Assembly (NCBI GenBank): GCA_016763855.1
Contig: JAESSY010000017.1
Span: 1 to 55,180, forward strand
Length of the DNA stretch: 55,180 nucleotides
Reading direction: 5' to 3'
Source: Pseudomonadales bacterium
GTDB lineage: Bacteria; Pseudomonadota; Gammaproteobacteria; Pseudomonadales; Azotimanducaceae
Shown: in pieces, positions 9,767-19,000 of the stretch
Numbering within the stretch: position 1 is the first letter of the stretch
Layout: every line of letters begins with the position of its first letter
The notes under the pieces: generated by a model
Told to the model about the DNA's origin: nothing
What the model saw: the letters and a program-made list of their open reading frames with translations, nothing else
Database searches by the model: none
Position numbers and translations under genes: made by a program

Positions 9767-10618
9767 ATGCCTGAAAAAATCAAACTGATCGCTCTCGACC
9801 TAGATGGTACACTCGCCCTGAAAGATCATAAAATTTCACCCGCAACACGAAACGCTCTCACGCAACTTCACAATGACGGAATCGAAGTTGTCATATCAAC
9901 AGGCCGAAGATTCCGTACAGCTCAATATGTCATTGATAACCTTGACTTTGAAACCTATTGTATTTGCAATGGTGGCGCTCTTGTCAAAGATCCACAAAAA
10001 GTGACTGTTCTAGACTCAACATTTTCAAAACAAGAATTTACAATCATCACCACGCTAGCCAGAAAATACGATCTCGCGATCGCAGCCCAAAGAGACGCTC
10101 ATACCATCGGGGGGCCTGATTTTATCATCGATAATGCAGTTGAATGGCATAGCGGCATAAGCTCTTACTATAAGAATAATTTGGATTATGCTCATGGTGC
10201 GGATTTGCTCAAATTGGATGAACAAAATAATTATCTTGCTCTCGCAACCTTTGACAAAGAGTCAAAATTGGAAGGGTTTGTAAGTGAGTTAGAAAAAGAC
10301 AATCGTTTTAATGTCACTGTTGTAACCCAATTTGGTGGTGATGCACATTATTGTGAAGTGACACAGCGTCATGTCGATAAATGGTATGGGCTGAGACATG
10401 TTGCAGAAGTCTTCGGCCTTCAAGTCAATAATATTTGTGCCGTAGGAGATGAATTAAACGATTTGTCAATGGTGGGCGCTGCGGGACTAGGCGTCGCTAT
10501 GGGGAACGCCCATGATAAGCTCAAATCAATCTCTGATTTTATCTGCGGCAGTAACGAGGATGACGGCTTACTTGAATTGTTCGACTACATCCGCGCTCAC
10601 AATGAGGGTATTACCTAG
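9767..10618 (+). CDS. Cof-type HAD-IIB phosphatase
   Basis: A 283-residue haloacid dehalogenase-superfamily phosphatase with subclass IIB cap. Motif I is LDLDGTL (Asp11 nucleophile, Asp13), motif II is STGRR, and motif IV is GDELNDLSMV followed by GVAMGNAHDKLK, the usual Cof-family ending. Members dephosphorylate sugar phosphates, phosphorylated cofactors or other small metabolites. Its start is only 3 bases after the stop of the DUF5916 gene, so translational coupling is likely although no functional link is evident. Substrate unknown. Confidence 0.88.
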   Translation: MPEKIKLIALDLDGTLALKDHKISPATRNALTQLHNDGIEVVISTGRRFRTAQYVIDNLDFETYCICNGGALVKDPQKVTVLDSTFSKQEFTIITTLARKYDLAIAAQRDAHTIGGPDFIIDNAVEWHSGISSYYKNNLDYAHGADLLKLDEQNNYLALATFDKESKLEGFVSELEKDNRFNVTVVTQFGGDAHYCEVTQRHVDKWYGLRHVAEVFGLQVNNICAVGDELNDLSMVGAAGLGVAMGNAHDKLKSISDFICGSNEDDGLLELFDYIRAHNEGIT

Positions 10619-10717
10619 AGATAAAAACCGATCTGCCTCTCGCTCAGTTAATGGTATATTGAAATTGAACCTGAATAATTTTACATTAAAAACATCTCCT
10701 TCGAGCATTAAAAGCTT

Positions 10718-11881
10718 ATGAAAACAATAGAAGCAATTAATCAGTACCAGACAGAAATGACAGTATGGCGTCGGGACATTCACGCCCACCCAGAGATTGC
10801 TTTTGAAGAGCATCGCACCGCTAAGATTGTAGCTGAAAAATTAACGAGTTTTGGTTTTGAAGTTGAGACAGGTATTGCCGGAACGGGTGTTGTAGGTACC
10901 TTAAAAAGAGGGCGGGGCAATCGCGCTATCGGGCTCAGAGCAGACTTGGATGCCCTCCCCATTCTAGAGGCAAATGACTTTGATCATGTCTCCACATATC
11001 CGGGTAAAATGCACGCTTGCGGGCATGACGGCCACACTGCAATGCTATTAGGTGCAGCAAAATACCTCTCTGAAGATGCAGAATTTGAAGGCATCGTCCA
11101 CTTGATCTTTCAGCCCGCAGAAGAAAACGAAGGTGGTGGAAAAGCCATGATAGAGGCAGGATTGTTTGAACGATATCCCGTTGAATCCGTCTATGGTATG
11201 CATAATATTCCCGGTATGCCAATGGGTTCCTTTGCGGTTAAATCAGGCCCCATGATGGCAGCTTTTGATATCTTTAATCTAACAATAAAGGGTAAAGGTG
11301 GCCATGCTGCCATGCCTCAATTCACAATTGACCCCATCGTTATTGGCAGTAAAATAATCGAAGCTTACCAAAGTATTATCAGTCGTTTTATTGATCCCCA
11401 GGAACCCGCAGTATTAAGTATTACCCAGTTTCACGGTGGAGATGCTTATAACGTGATTCCAGATGAAGTTAAAATTTCCGGTTGTACTCGTAGTTTTTCC
11501 CCAAAAATACAAATCCTGATGGAAGAAAAAATGAGGCGAATGGCGACGGAAATTTGCAAAGCCTATGGTGCCAAAGCAGAGTTTTCCTATGAACATCGCT
11601 ACCCCGCGACAATAAACACAGAAGCCGAATCGAATATCGCTGCCGAAGTCGCGACCAGTATCGTGGGAACAGACGCAGTTAATCTAAATCCAACACCCGC
11701 CATGGGCTCAGAAGACTTTGCTTTTATGTTACAAGAGAAGCCGGGGAGCTATGTCTGGATAGGCAATGGCAAAACAGACAGCGTACACAACCCCGGTTAC
11801 GATTTTAACGATGATGTACTGCCCATTGGTGCTACCTATTGGGTTAGATTGATCGAGAAGCTGCTGCCGCCAATTGCCTAA
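10718..11881 (+). CDS. M20 family amidohydrolase (hippurate/N-acyl-amino-acid hydrolase type)
   Basis: A 387-residue M20D metallopeptidase-like amidohydrolase. The metal ligands characteristic of the family are visible: MHACGHDGHT (Cys101 and His103), PAEENEGGGKAMIEAG with its glutamate pair, GMHNIPGMP, and the C-terminal SVHNPGYDFND. The dimerisation lid lies in between, starting at KGKGGHAAMP. Such enzymes hydrolyse N-acyl amino acids, hippurate or related amides in the cytoplasm. It lies 99 bases after the HAD gene on the same strand. No specific substrate is suggested by neighbours. Confidence 0.88.
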   Translation: MKTIEAINQYQTEMTVWRRDIHAHPEIAFEEHRTAKIVAEKLTSFGFEVETGIAGTGVVGTLKRGRGNRAIGLRADLDALPILEANDFDHVSTYPGKMHACGHDGHTAMLLGAAKYLSEDAEFEGIVHLIFQPAEENEGGGKAMIEAGLFERYPVESVYGMHNIPGMPMGSFAVKSGPMMAAFDIFNLTIKGKGGHAAMPQFTIDPIVIGSKIIEAYQSIISRFIDPQEPAVLSITQFHGGDAYNVIPDEVKISGCTRSFSPKIQILMEEKMRRMATEICKAYGAKAEFSYEHRYPATINTEAESNIAAEVATSIVGTDAVNLNPTPAMGSEDFAFMLQEKPGSYVWIGNGKTDSVHNPGYDFNDDVLPIGATYWVRLIEKLLPPIA

Positions 11882-11968
11882 GCTTAGATTCTTTTTTTTC
11901 GGACTCTTATTTTCTGGCTCTTGTACTCATCACGCTGTTCGCCAAGATTCTAGAAGGCTTTGTCACAA

Positions 11969-13030
11969 TTAAGATAATACGACGCTTTTGTCTATCTGTG
12001 CCCATGCTAATTTCGCCATATCAAATGCACCCGCTCCCGCTTGCTCAGCTTGTTTGCTAGCTGCGGTACCATCCAGCACCCTTTTCGCAATGCCTTGCAA
12101 TATGCCAGAGAGCCTAAACATATTAAAAGCCAAATAGTAATCCCAGTTTTCAATACCGTCACGACCAGTGCGTATACAATATGCTTCTACAAACGCTTCT
12201 TCAGAGGGGATACCTAGTTCCTTTAAATTAACACCTCTCAATGCATCTCTATAAGGACGGCACATATACGCGAAATCTGAAAGCGGACTCCCTAAGGTAC
12301 TCAGCTCCCAATCCAGTATACCAATGACTTCTGTTTTATCCTTATGCATCATCATGTTCGCAATCTGCAAATCACCATGAACAATTGTGCAGCCCTCATC
12401 AATAGGAATATTCTTGGGCAAATATTCAATCAGGTTATCCATGTACGGGTTTTCGACGGTTTTGGTGTACTCATACTGTGAAGACCATCTATTAATCTGG
12501 CGGGATATGTATTCACTATGTTTACCGTAGCTTGATAATCCTACTTTATCGAAATCAACATTATGAAGTTGCGCCACTGCTTTGTTAGCTGCATCCCAAA
12601 ATCCACCTCTTTCTTCAGGACTGTAGGGCCCCTCATTAGCATCCCAAATAACTCGACCATCAAGATACTCCATTAAATAAAATGGTGTTCCTAAGATGGA
12701 CTCATCGTCACAATATGCATAAGTCTTGGCAGTAGGAACTTCTGTGGATTGGAGGGCTGTTAGTATCTTGTACTCACGATCCACAGCATGGGCAGATTTT
12801 AAAAGTTTACCTGGAGGCTTTCTTCTGAGTACATAATTTCGATCCGGCGAGCTGACTTTATAGGTTGGGTTGGATTGGCCACCTGCAAATTCTTCGATTG
12901 TTATCTTGCCATGAAAGCCATTAACATGTTCCAACATGTACTCGTACAAGACTTCTATATCGATTTTGTGCCTTTCTTGTACGGCGATGGTACCAATGTT
13001 ATCTGCAGCTGCAAAATCCGTCATAGTCAT
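11969..13030 (-). CDS. Phosphotransferase family protein (ACAD10/11 kinase-like)
   Basis: A 353-residue APH/ChoK-fold kinase-like protein. The catalytic loop is IVHGDLQIANMMM and the metal-binding motif is GILDWELSTLGSPLSDFAYM, the form typical of bacterial proteins related to the kinase domain of ACAD10/ACAD11, which act on 4-hydroxyacyl-CoA. The N-terminal GGQSNPTYKV is the nucleotide-binding loop. It follows korB by 45 bases on the same strand and may be in its operon. Starts at 13030 or at the second Met (two codons later) are both possible. A role in fatty or hydroxy acid breakdown is an inference from family context. Confidence 0.85.
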   Translation of the reverse strand: MTMTDFAAADNIGTIAVQERHKIDIEVLYEYMLEHVNGFHGKITIEEFAGGQSNPTYKVSSPDRNYVLRRKPPGKLLKSAHAVDREYKILTALQSTEVPTAKTYAYCDDESILGTPFYLMEYLDGRVIWDANEGPYSPEERGGFWDAANKAVAQLHNVDFDKVGLSSYGKHSEYISRQINRWSSQYEYTKTVENPYMDNLIEYLPKNIPIDEGCTIVHGDLQIANMMMHKDKTEVIGILDWELSTLGSPLSDFAYMCRPYRDALRGVNLKELGIPSEEAFVEAYCIRTGRDGIENWDYYLAFNMFRLSGILQGIAKRVLDGTAASKQAEQAGAGAFDMAKLAWAQIDKSVVLS

Positions 13031-13075
13031 CTTATCTGATCCAATTTAACTAATAATTTACTCAACAAAAGCAAT

Positions 13076-14089
13076 TTACCCTTTTTCAACAGTCCAAGTA
13101 TGTCCCGATCTCAGGAGGGCATTCATATCTACTTTTTCTTTTGTCTCTCTAACCTTAATTCTTTGTGCATAGACCTGATCATCATAAGGGTTAATCGGGT
13201 TATGGTAAATAACGCCTAATGGCGTTGGAAAGATAGATAAATCCAACTCCATCAACATATGCGCTAATGTTTTGTTTCTTTCATTATGAATAACAATGTC
13301 CGAAAGCACCACACCCCCTTCTCCAATAGTCACAACTTCTAAACTCAAAGATTCAAGATTCAATCTCAACCCTTTTGTACCGTCTTCGCCAAACAACATC
13401 GCTCGGCCATTTTGAAGTATCAGTCTGTTCTCACTGGCGGTTTTTTTGTCTTTAACTCGATCAAAAATACCATCGTTATAGATTGGACAATTTTGTAGAA
13501 TCTCAACAAATGAACTGCCCTGATGAGCATGGGCATTACTCAATACAGATGTTAAATGTTTCATTTCCGTATCAATGCTTCGTGCAATAAAACGAGCCCC
13601 AGCACCCAAAGCAAAGGTACAGGGGGATAAAGGGTTATCTACAGATCCATCTGGAGAAGACGGGGTTCTCAAACCCACTTGAGATGTTGGAGAATATTGC
13701 CCCTTAGTTAAACCATAAATTTCATTATTGAAAAGCAGTATATTCAAATTAACATTTCGCCTTAAAACATGAAGCATATGATTACCACCAATGCTTAAAC
13801 CATCACCGTCACCGGTAATCACCCACACATCCAACTCTGGGTTAGCCAGCTTAACACCCGTTGCGATTGAGGGTGCTCTGCCATGAATCGTATGAAATCC
13901 GTAAGTGTTCATGTAATACGGAAAACGCGAGGAACAACCAATACCTGATATAAAAACACTTTGTTCTTTAGGAATACCAAGCGTCGGTAAAAATTTTTGA
14001 ATAGTCTTTAATATCGCATAATCACCACATCCAGGACACCATCGAACTTCCTGTTCTGTTGCATAATCTTTTAGTGTCAATTCACTCAT
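13076..14089 (-). CDS. korB: 2-oxoacid:ferredoxin oxidoreductase, beta subunit
   Basis: This is the thiamine-diphosphate-binding beta subunit. VRWCPGCGDYAILKTI at the N-terminus, then GDGDGLSIGGNH and NNEIYGLTKGQYSPTS form the ThDP/Mg site of 2-oxoglutarate/2-oxoacid ferredoxin oxidoreductases. The complex oxidatively decarboxylates a 2-oxoacid to an acyl-CoA, reducing ferredoxin. The frame opens at 14107, but ATG 14089 is preceded by GGAGGAAG and overlaps the korA stop as ATGA, so it is the better start. Gammaproteobacterial aerobes normally use the OGDH complex, so a KOR here is probably an accessory route. Specificity for 2-oxoglutarate over pyruvate is inferred. Confidence 0.9.
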   Translation of the reverse strand: MSELTLKDYATEQEVRWCPGCGDYAILKTIQKFLPTLGIPKEQSVFISGIGCSSRFPYYMNTYGFHTIHGRAPSIATGVKLANPELDVWVITGDGDGLSIGGNHMLHVLRRNVNLNILLFNNEIYGLTKGQYSPTSQVGLRTPSSPDGSVDNPLSPCTFALGAGARFIARSIDTEMKHLTSVLSNAHAHQGSSFVEILQNCPIYNDGIFDRVKDKKTASENRLILQNGRAMLFGEDGTKGLRLNLESLSLEVVTIGEGGVVLSDIVIHNERNKTLAHMLMELDLSIFPTPLGVIYHNPINPYDDQVYAQRIKVRETKEKVDMNALLRSGHTWTVEKG

Positions 14090-15960
14090 TTCACTTCCTC
14101 CAGACACGAATATATCGCATCCGAAATTTCTTGAATCTTAAATGGTTGACCACTTACTTTCGACAAACTTAATGCGTCTATCAGGAAGGTTGAACGGATG
14201 ACCTTAACGAGCTGACCCGTATTCATTTCAGGCATCAACACCCGTTCAAACCCAGCTAAAAGCGTATTTAGGTTTTCTGGCATTGGCCAAATATGCCGGA
14301 TATGAATATGTGAGACTTCCAGGCCTTCCTGTCGAGCTCGTTTAACCGCCTGATGAATCGCACCAAAAGTTGAGCCCCAACCAAGCACCACTAGTTTTCC
14401 ACGACTCTCACCTAGAGATATTTCCTGCGATGGTATATCCCGACTAATACCATCAATTTTTTGTTTTCTTATATTCGTCATCAACTGATGGTTAGCCGGC
14501 TCATAAGAAATATCTCCAGTATTAGCATCTTTTTCTATCCCACCAATTCGATGTTCTAAACCTTTGGTTCCCGGCTTTGCCCACACGCGCGCGAGGGTAT
14601 CAGGGTCTCTCTTAGCAGGTGTGAATCCTTCAACTTCAGTCTCGTGCTGGACGGGAAAGGGTTTGATTTCATCAAAATTAGGGACTTTCCAAGGTTCTGA
14701 TGCATTTGCCATATAACCGTCACTTAACAAAATGACAGGCGTTCGGTATTTAGTGGCGATACGGATGGCTTCTATCGCGACTTCAAAACAATCTAAAGCG
14801 GAACTAGCTGAAACAACCGGCAAACTTGAATCCCCGTGCCGACCAAAGAGTGATTGGTTCAAATCTGACTGTTCTGTTTTCGTAGGAAGTCCAGTGGAAG
14901 GCCCTCCCCTTTGTGTATTTACGACAAGCAAAGGTAATTCTGTTGCAATGGCGAGAGATATCGCCTCGGACTTTAATGCAATCCCAGGGCCCGAACTGGA
15001 TGTAACGCCTAACGAGCCTGCGAATGACGCGCCTAATGCAGCACAAACTGCGGCAATTTCATCTTCTGCTTGAAACGTAATGACATCGAAATTTTTCTGA
15101 TTTGAAAGAGCATGCAGTAGACCCGAAGCAGGTGTAATCGGGTACGATGCAAAAAAAATCGGTAGGTTCGAAAGTTGACCGCCTGCAATAACACCATAAG
15201 CTAGCGCTTCAGTGCCCGTAATATTCCGATACAAGCCTGCTGGAACTGATGCTGGTAAGATTTTGTAAACTTCTATTCCTGAGGGTAATTCAGCAGTTTC
15301 TCCAAATGCATGCCCCGCATTAACAGCGGCAATGTTGGCATCGGCGATTTCAGAATTATTTGAAAATTTAGTTCTTAAGCCAGAAATAATAAGTTCTCGG
15401 CTTCGGTCAAACAGCCATAGTGTCAATCCAAGTGTCCACATATTTTTGCATCTAACAGCAAACTTATGGCTCAGCCCAAAGGGTTTTACAGTATCCAAAA
15501 CCTGTTTAGTGATACTAATGGGCAAAACACGGTAGGCATCGAGTTCATCAGTTTCAAGAGGATTGTTTTCATATCCGGCTCTTTTCAAATTCTTCGCTGT
15601 AAAAGCATCAATATCCACGATAATCAACCCACCAGTGATGAGAAGGTCGAGATTCGTGATAAGCGCTGCGGGATTCATAACGACAAGGACATCTACTTCA
15701 TCCCCAGCGGTTGTGACTTCATCTGAACCAAAACAAATTTGAAAAGCAGAAACTCCAAATTTCGCACCCGCTGGCGCACGGATCTCAGCAGGGTAATCCG
15801 GAAAGGTAGCCAGATCATTTCCATAAATGGCCGACGCATTGGTGAAATTATTTCCAGTCAATTGCATACCGTCACCAGAATCACCAGCGAAACGCACGAC
15901 AATCGTACTCCTCTCGTTATCTAAACCAGCATCTGAATTTATTTTTTCTACTACTGACAT
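14086..15960 (-). CDS. korA: 2-oxoacid:ferredoxin oxidoreductase, fused gamma-alpha subunit
   Basis: A 624-residue subunit with the gamma domain at the N-terminus (VRFAGDSGDGMQLTGNNF, to ~residue 185) fused to the alpha pyrimidine-binding domain (ITFQAEDEIAAVCAALGASF, then GGPSTGLPTKTEQSDLNQ). This gamma-alpha fusion with a separate beta is the usual two-subunit KorAB arrangement that lacks a fused ferredoxin domain, so electrons must go to a separate ferredoxin. CAGGAAGAG precedes the ATG. Its stop overlaps the korB start by four bases (ATGA). The upstream 246 bases contain a 10-bp palindrome at 16005. Confidence 0.9.
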   Translation of the reverse strand: MSVVEKINSDAGLDNERSTIVVRFAGDSGDGMQLTGNNFTNASAIYGNDLATFPDYPAEIRAPAGAKFGVSAFQICFGSDEVTTAGDEVDVLVVMNPAALITNLDLLITGGLIIVDIDAFTAKNLKRAGYENNPLETDELDAYRVLPISITKQVLDTVKPFGLSHKFAVRCKNMWTLGLTLWLFDRSRELIISGLRTKFSNNSEIADANIAAVNAGHAFGETAELPSGIEVYKILPASVPAGLYRNITGTEALAYGVIAGGQLSNLPIFFASYPITPASGLLHALSNQKNFDVITFQAEDEIAAVCAALGASFAGSLGVTSSSGPGIALKSEAISLAIATELPLLVVNTQRGGPSTGLPTKTEQSDLNQSLFGRHGDSSLPVVSASSALDCFEVAIEAIRIATKYRTPVILLSDGYMANASEPWKVPNFDEIKPFPVQHETEVEGFTPAKRDPDTLARVWAKPGTKGLEHRIGGIEKDANTGDISYEPANHQLMTNIRKQKIDGISRDIPSQEISLGESRGKLVVLGWGSTFGAIHQAVKRARQEGLEVSHIHIRHIWPMPENLNTLLAGFERVLMPEMNTGQLVKVIRSTFLIDALSLSKVSGQPFKIQEISDAIYSCLEEVK

Positions 15961-16004
15961 AACTCTTCCTGCAACATTTAGCCTAACCCCATGTACTTAT
16001 CGAA

Positions 16005-16014
16005 TGTCATGACA
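16005..16014. promoter_or_regulatory. Palindrome upstream of korA
   Basis: TGTCATGACA is a perfect 10-bp palindrome about 45 bases before the korA start. Between 16039 and 16065 there are also two direct copies of CTTTTCAATT spaced 16 bases apart. Both are candidate regulator sites for the kor operon; nothing identifies the regulator. Confidence 0.25.
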
Positions 16015-16206
16015 ATCCGCATGATATTTAATTGGGATCTTTTCAATTGTGAACTTTTCAATTAGAAACTTGGGGGATTGAATTGCTACCACACCAAGGC
16101 GGCTGATTTTAACAGATAAGCCAATATAGTGTAGATATGCATTGATCTATTACTATGATTTATTGTTATAACGCTATTTGAAGACTCTCAAACTGTTGAG
16201 GGCTCT

Positions 16207-17754
16207 TTATCCGTTGAGGACTCTTAATTTCATGACGACAGAACCAATGATGATTTGATCTCCGCTAGACACGGAGACTGGGCCTTTGTCATCGATAGCT
16301 TGACCATTCACTGATGTTCCATTGGTTGATCCAAGATCTTCAATGAATGCACGATCTTTCATCAATTTTAAACGAGCATGTCTCCTTGATACATCTGCAT
16401 GGTTAACAATATAAGGGGAATCTTTTGGATTTCGGCCAATAATAATACCGTCCGATGTCGCCATTTGATCACCAGATATTCTTAGCAAATACCTAATGCC
16501 ATTTTCGTCTTTACCGTCAAGAACATACTCTGCAAAACTTGTTTCAGAGTGGACAGTCGGAAGAACAGTTTTTGGTCTCGCCTTTACCAAAATATCAGGC
16601 TGTTTATCCGCCAATACCTTTTGCCTAGTATTATTTCGGATAACAATAAAGGATAAACCAATGATTAAGACGGTAATGAGAAGCCCTAACATCAACATGA
16701 GGGTTTCTCTGGATGCTGCAGCAACTTTTTGATCCTTCATAATCTGATCAAAATGTTGCTGTGTTTCAATCCTGCCTTCCCTTAATTGATTCGATAAATT
16801 CGCACCTAAAATACTTGGTTGAGGCAAGGTAATAAGCTGGGCTTTTTTCTCTGCGCTTTTGGCAATTCGTAAAGCTGTTTCTGTACGGCGCCGAGTATCA
16901 TTCAAAATCTTCATCAATTCAGAATTGTTTTCTTTAGATTGCGCCAATTGCATTTCGAGTTTTTCCACCAAGCGTTGTGCAATCGCGGCTTCTCTGCGAG
17001 CACTTTGAGCTTCCCGGAGAGCACCTTGTGCTGCAAATTGCGCAGCACTTACAGAACTATGGCAAGTATCACGAGCAATTGAGACTTTGACATTACGGCT
17101 TTGAAGTAATGACAAAATGGACTTCATGCCTAAAATCGTTTTGTTATTCTTCCATAACAACCCTCTAAATTCGCTGCAGCCATTTACAACAATAGAATTG
17201 AATGGATGTACTTTTGTTGAATCCCTCGCTTCAAGCGTAATATTACTCAATGCATCCAAACTAGCCAACCAAAGGGGGATTTCAGATGCCACTGGATCGC
17301 TAGAGAATACCAAAGGTGGCAGAGAAAGACCGTTCACTTTTAGAATCGCTAAATTTAGTGCCTTATCGAAGTAAGTTAACTGGGCAGCTAATTTTGTTTG
17401 ATCAGACAAACTTTGAACACTGATATCATACTGACCATCTACAAAGCTACCTTGAACAATGACATAACCGTTATAACGATCCGATTGCACAACAAAGCCA
17501 ATCTCATTTTTTGAATTCTCGCGAGAAGAAGCATTTATCTCTACAACGACCATACTGGGCTGCAGCAGCACAGCTTGAGGATCTGCCAGACTGACCGTCG
17601 CCATCAAAAGCGTTGCGACTGCTAGGATTGAAGTCGTGACTGCTAGGATTGAAGTCGTGACTGCTAATGATGGTGTCGCGACCTTTAATAAAAAAGTTCC
17701 GACCGCAATCAATTTTCTAATTATTTGAATTTTCAATGACGTGTCCAGAATCAA
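16207..17754 (-). CDS. FHA-domain membrane protein with coiled coil
   Basis: A 515-residue protein. The N-terminus is hydrophobic and contains a tandem 7-residue repeat (TSILAVT units) within what looks like a signal/leader segment ending near MATVSLADP. Residues ~60-235 are an exported domain of unknown fold that superficially recalls the S1C-like amino half of some FHA proteins, but I see no protease triad. A coiled coil follows (~240-310, AQFAAQGALREAQSARREAA), then a membrane helix (~345-365, LMLGLLITVLIIGLSFIVI). The C-terminal FHA domain, with GRNPKDSP, VSRRHARL and STNGTSVNG, would bind phosphothreonine. The FHA domain should be cytosolic and the rest periplasmic. The start is TTG or later; no good ribosome site was found. 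Confidence 0.75.
   Translation of the reverse strand: MILDTSLKIQIIRKLIAVGTFLLKVATPSLAVTTSILAVTTSILAVATLLMATVSLADPQAVLLQPSMVVVEINASSRENSKNEIGFVVQSDRYNGYVIVQGSFVDGQYDISVQSLSDQTKLAAQLTYFDKALNLAILKVNGLSLPPLVFSSDPVASEIPLWLASLDALSNITLEARDSTKVHPFNSIVVNGCSEFRGLLWKNNKTILGMKSILSLLQSRNVKVSIARDTCHSSVSAAQFAAQGALREAQSARREAAIAQRLVEKLEMQLAQSKENNSELMKILNDTRRRTETALRIAKSAEKKAQLITLPQPSILGANLSNQLREGRIETQQHFDQIMKDQKVAAASRETLMLMLGLLITVLIIGLSFIVIRNNTRQKVLADKQPDILVKARPKTVLPTVHSETSFAEYVLDGKDENGIRYLLRISGDQMATSDGIIIGRNPKDSPYIVNHADVSRRHARLKLMKDRAFIEDLGSTNGTSVNGQAIDDKGPVSVSSGDQIIIGSVVMKLRVLNG
17623..17671. repeat. Tandem 21-bp repeat in the FHA gene leader
   Basis: The unit GACTGCTAGGATTGAAGTCGT occurs twice in tandem, with a third, partial copy (GACTGCTA) after it. 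It sits inside the coding sequence for the hydrophobic leader and encodes seven residues per unit, so copy-number change would not shift the frame. Confidence 0.7.
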
Positions 17755-18010
17755 TTTTGATGCAGTCTCAGTCTAAGCCGAAGTGCACAAATAATAGATC
17801 AAGTTTACTGTATTACCTTCCAAACTCAACGCTTCTTAGTGCTCTGTTCGCGATAATCAGCACCTTTTAGACTTATTTATTACAATTTGTGAATTTGATC
17901 ACAGTTTTGGGCACGTCAAGAGGGTCAGGTTGTGATTAAGAAGTAATTGAGACATGATTTTTCCACACAGTTATACTGTACTCGATATTCTATTCCTTGG
18001 AAGAACAGCT

Positions 18011-18919
18011 ATGAGATTCAGCTTTTGGCCCCAACCTACTCAATCCTTTAAAGTCATGCAAAAACTGGGCAATCATGTAGAAAAAACAGGCTGGCATGGT
18101 CTCTGGATTGCCGATCACTTTATGCCCAATGAAGATGACACAAGTCATCCCTGGCCAGAAGCCTGGACAACACTTGCTGCCTTGTCTGCTACCATTCCGC
18201 GTATTCGAATGGGCACCTTGGTTTCAGGCAACACCTATCGACATCCAGCAATACTCGCAAAAATGGCTGCTACAGTAGATCATATATCTGGCGGGAGACT
18301 GGTGTTAGGACTAGGATCAGGTTGGCAAGAGAATGAACATCAAAAATATGGATTGCCATTTTACACAGTAAGTGGTCGACTAAAACGACTTGAGGAGGCC
18401 TGCTCTATTATAAAACAGCTGTTCGCAGAGGGTAATGTCAATTTTAAGGGTCAATATTATCAACTCGAGGATGCTCCTCTGGAACCAAAGCCAATCCAAA
18501 ACCCTTTACCCTTGATGATTGGTGGTGGAGGTGAAAAGGTGACATTAAAGATTACCGCAAAATACGCAGATGAATGGAACGTCTGGGGCACAGTAGACAC
18601 CCTCAAACACAAGATGTCGATTTTAGATCAACACTGTTCGGACTTAGGTCGAAACCCTAAAGAAATTCAGAGAAGTGCGGTGGCACTTTTATTTCTATCG
18701 GAAGACGAGTCATTTGTTAAGAAGATGAATGCAAGCAATGAGGGTCCAGCAAAAATTGCAGGTAATGTTAGTCAATTGAGAGATACCATAGCAGCATATG
18801 CAGAAATTGGCGTAAACGAATTGATCGTTCCTGATTTCACCCTTGGACCCAATGACAATCAACAAAAACTGGACACCCTGGATTGCTTTATTGAAGAAAT
18901 CGCCTCAGTGATCAAGTAA
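18011..18919 (+). CDS. LLM class (luciferase-like) flavin/F420-dependent oxidoreductase
   Basis: A bacterial-luciferase-fold TIM-barrel oxidoreductase of about 302 residues. Recognisable segments are MRFSFWPQP, GLWIADHFMPN, RIRMGTLVSGNTYRHPA, GRLVLGLGSGWQENEH and PLMIGGGGEKVTLKI, typical of the F420-type LLM subfamily that uses F420 or FMN. The frame opens at 17954, but ATG 18011 has GGAAGA upstream and gives the family-typical beginning. It is monocistronic, followed by a bidirectional terminator. The cofactor is not determined by sequence; many proteobacterial members are named F420-dependent without proof. Confidence 0.85.
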   Translation: MRFSFWPQPTQSFKVMQKLGNHVEKTGWHGLWIADHFMPNEDDTSHPWPEAWTTLAALSATIPRIRMGTLVSGNTYRHPAILAKMAATVDHISGGRLVLGLGSGWQENEHQKYGLPFYTVSGRLKRLEEACSIIKQLFAEGNVNFKGQYYQLEDAPLEPKPIQNPLPLMIGGGGEKVTLKITAKYADEWNVWGTVDTLKHKMSILDQHCSDLGRNPKEIQRSAVALLFLSEDESFVKKMNASNEGPAKIAGNVSQLRDTIAAYAEIGVNELIVPDFTLGPNDNQQKLDTLDCFIEEIASVIK

Positions 18920-18947
18920 TCGGTCTAGAGAGTAGAGATCTATTGAT

Positions 18948-18980
18948 AAAAAACGGCGGGATCAACCGCCATTTTTTACA
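18948..18980. terminator. Bidirectional intrinsic terminator
   Basis: GGCGG-GATCAA-CCGCC forms a GC stem with an A tract on the left and a T tract on the right. It lies between the convergent LLM gene and the peroxiredoxin-glutaredoxin gene and could serve both. Confidence 0.8.
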
Positions 18981-19000
18981 CTTTTTTTCCTATAGCCCTC

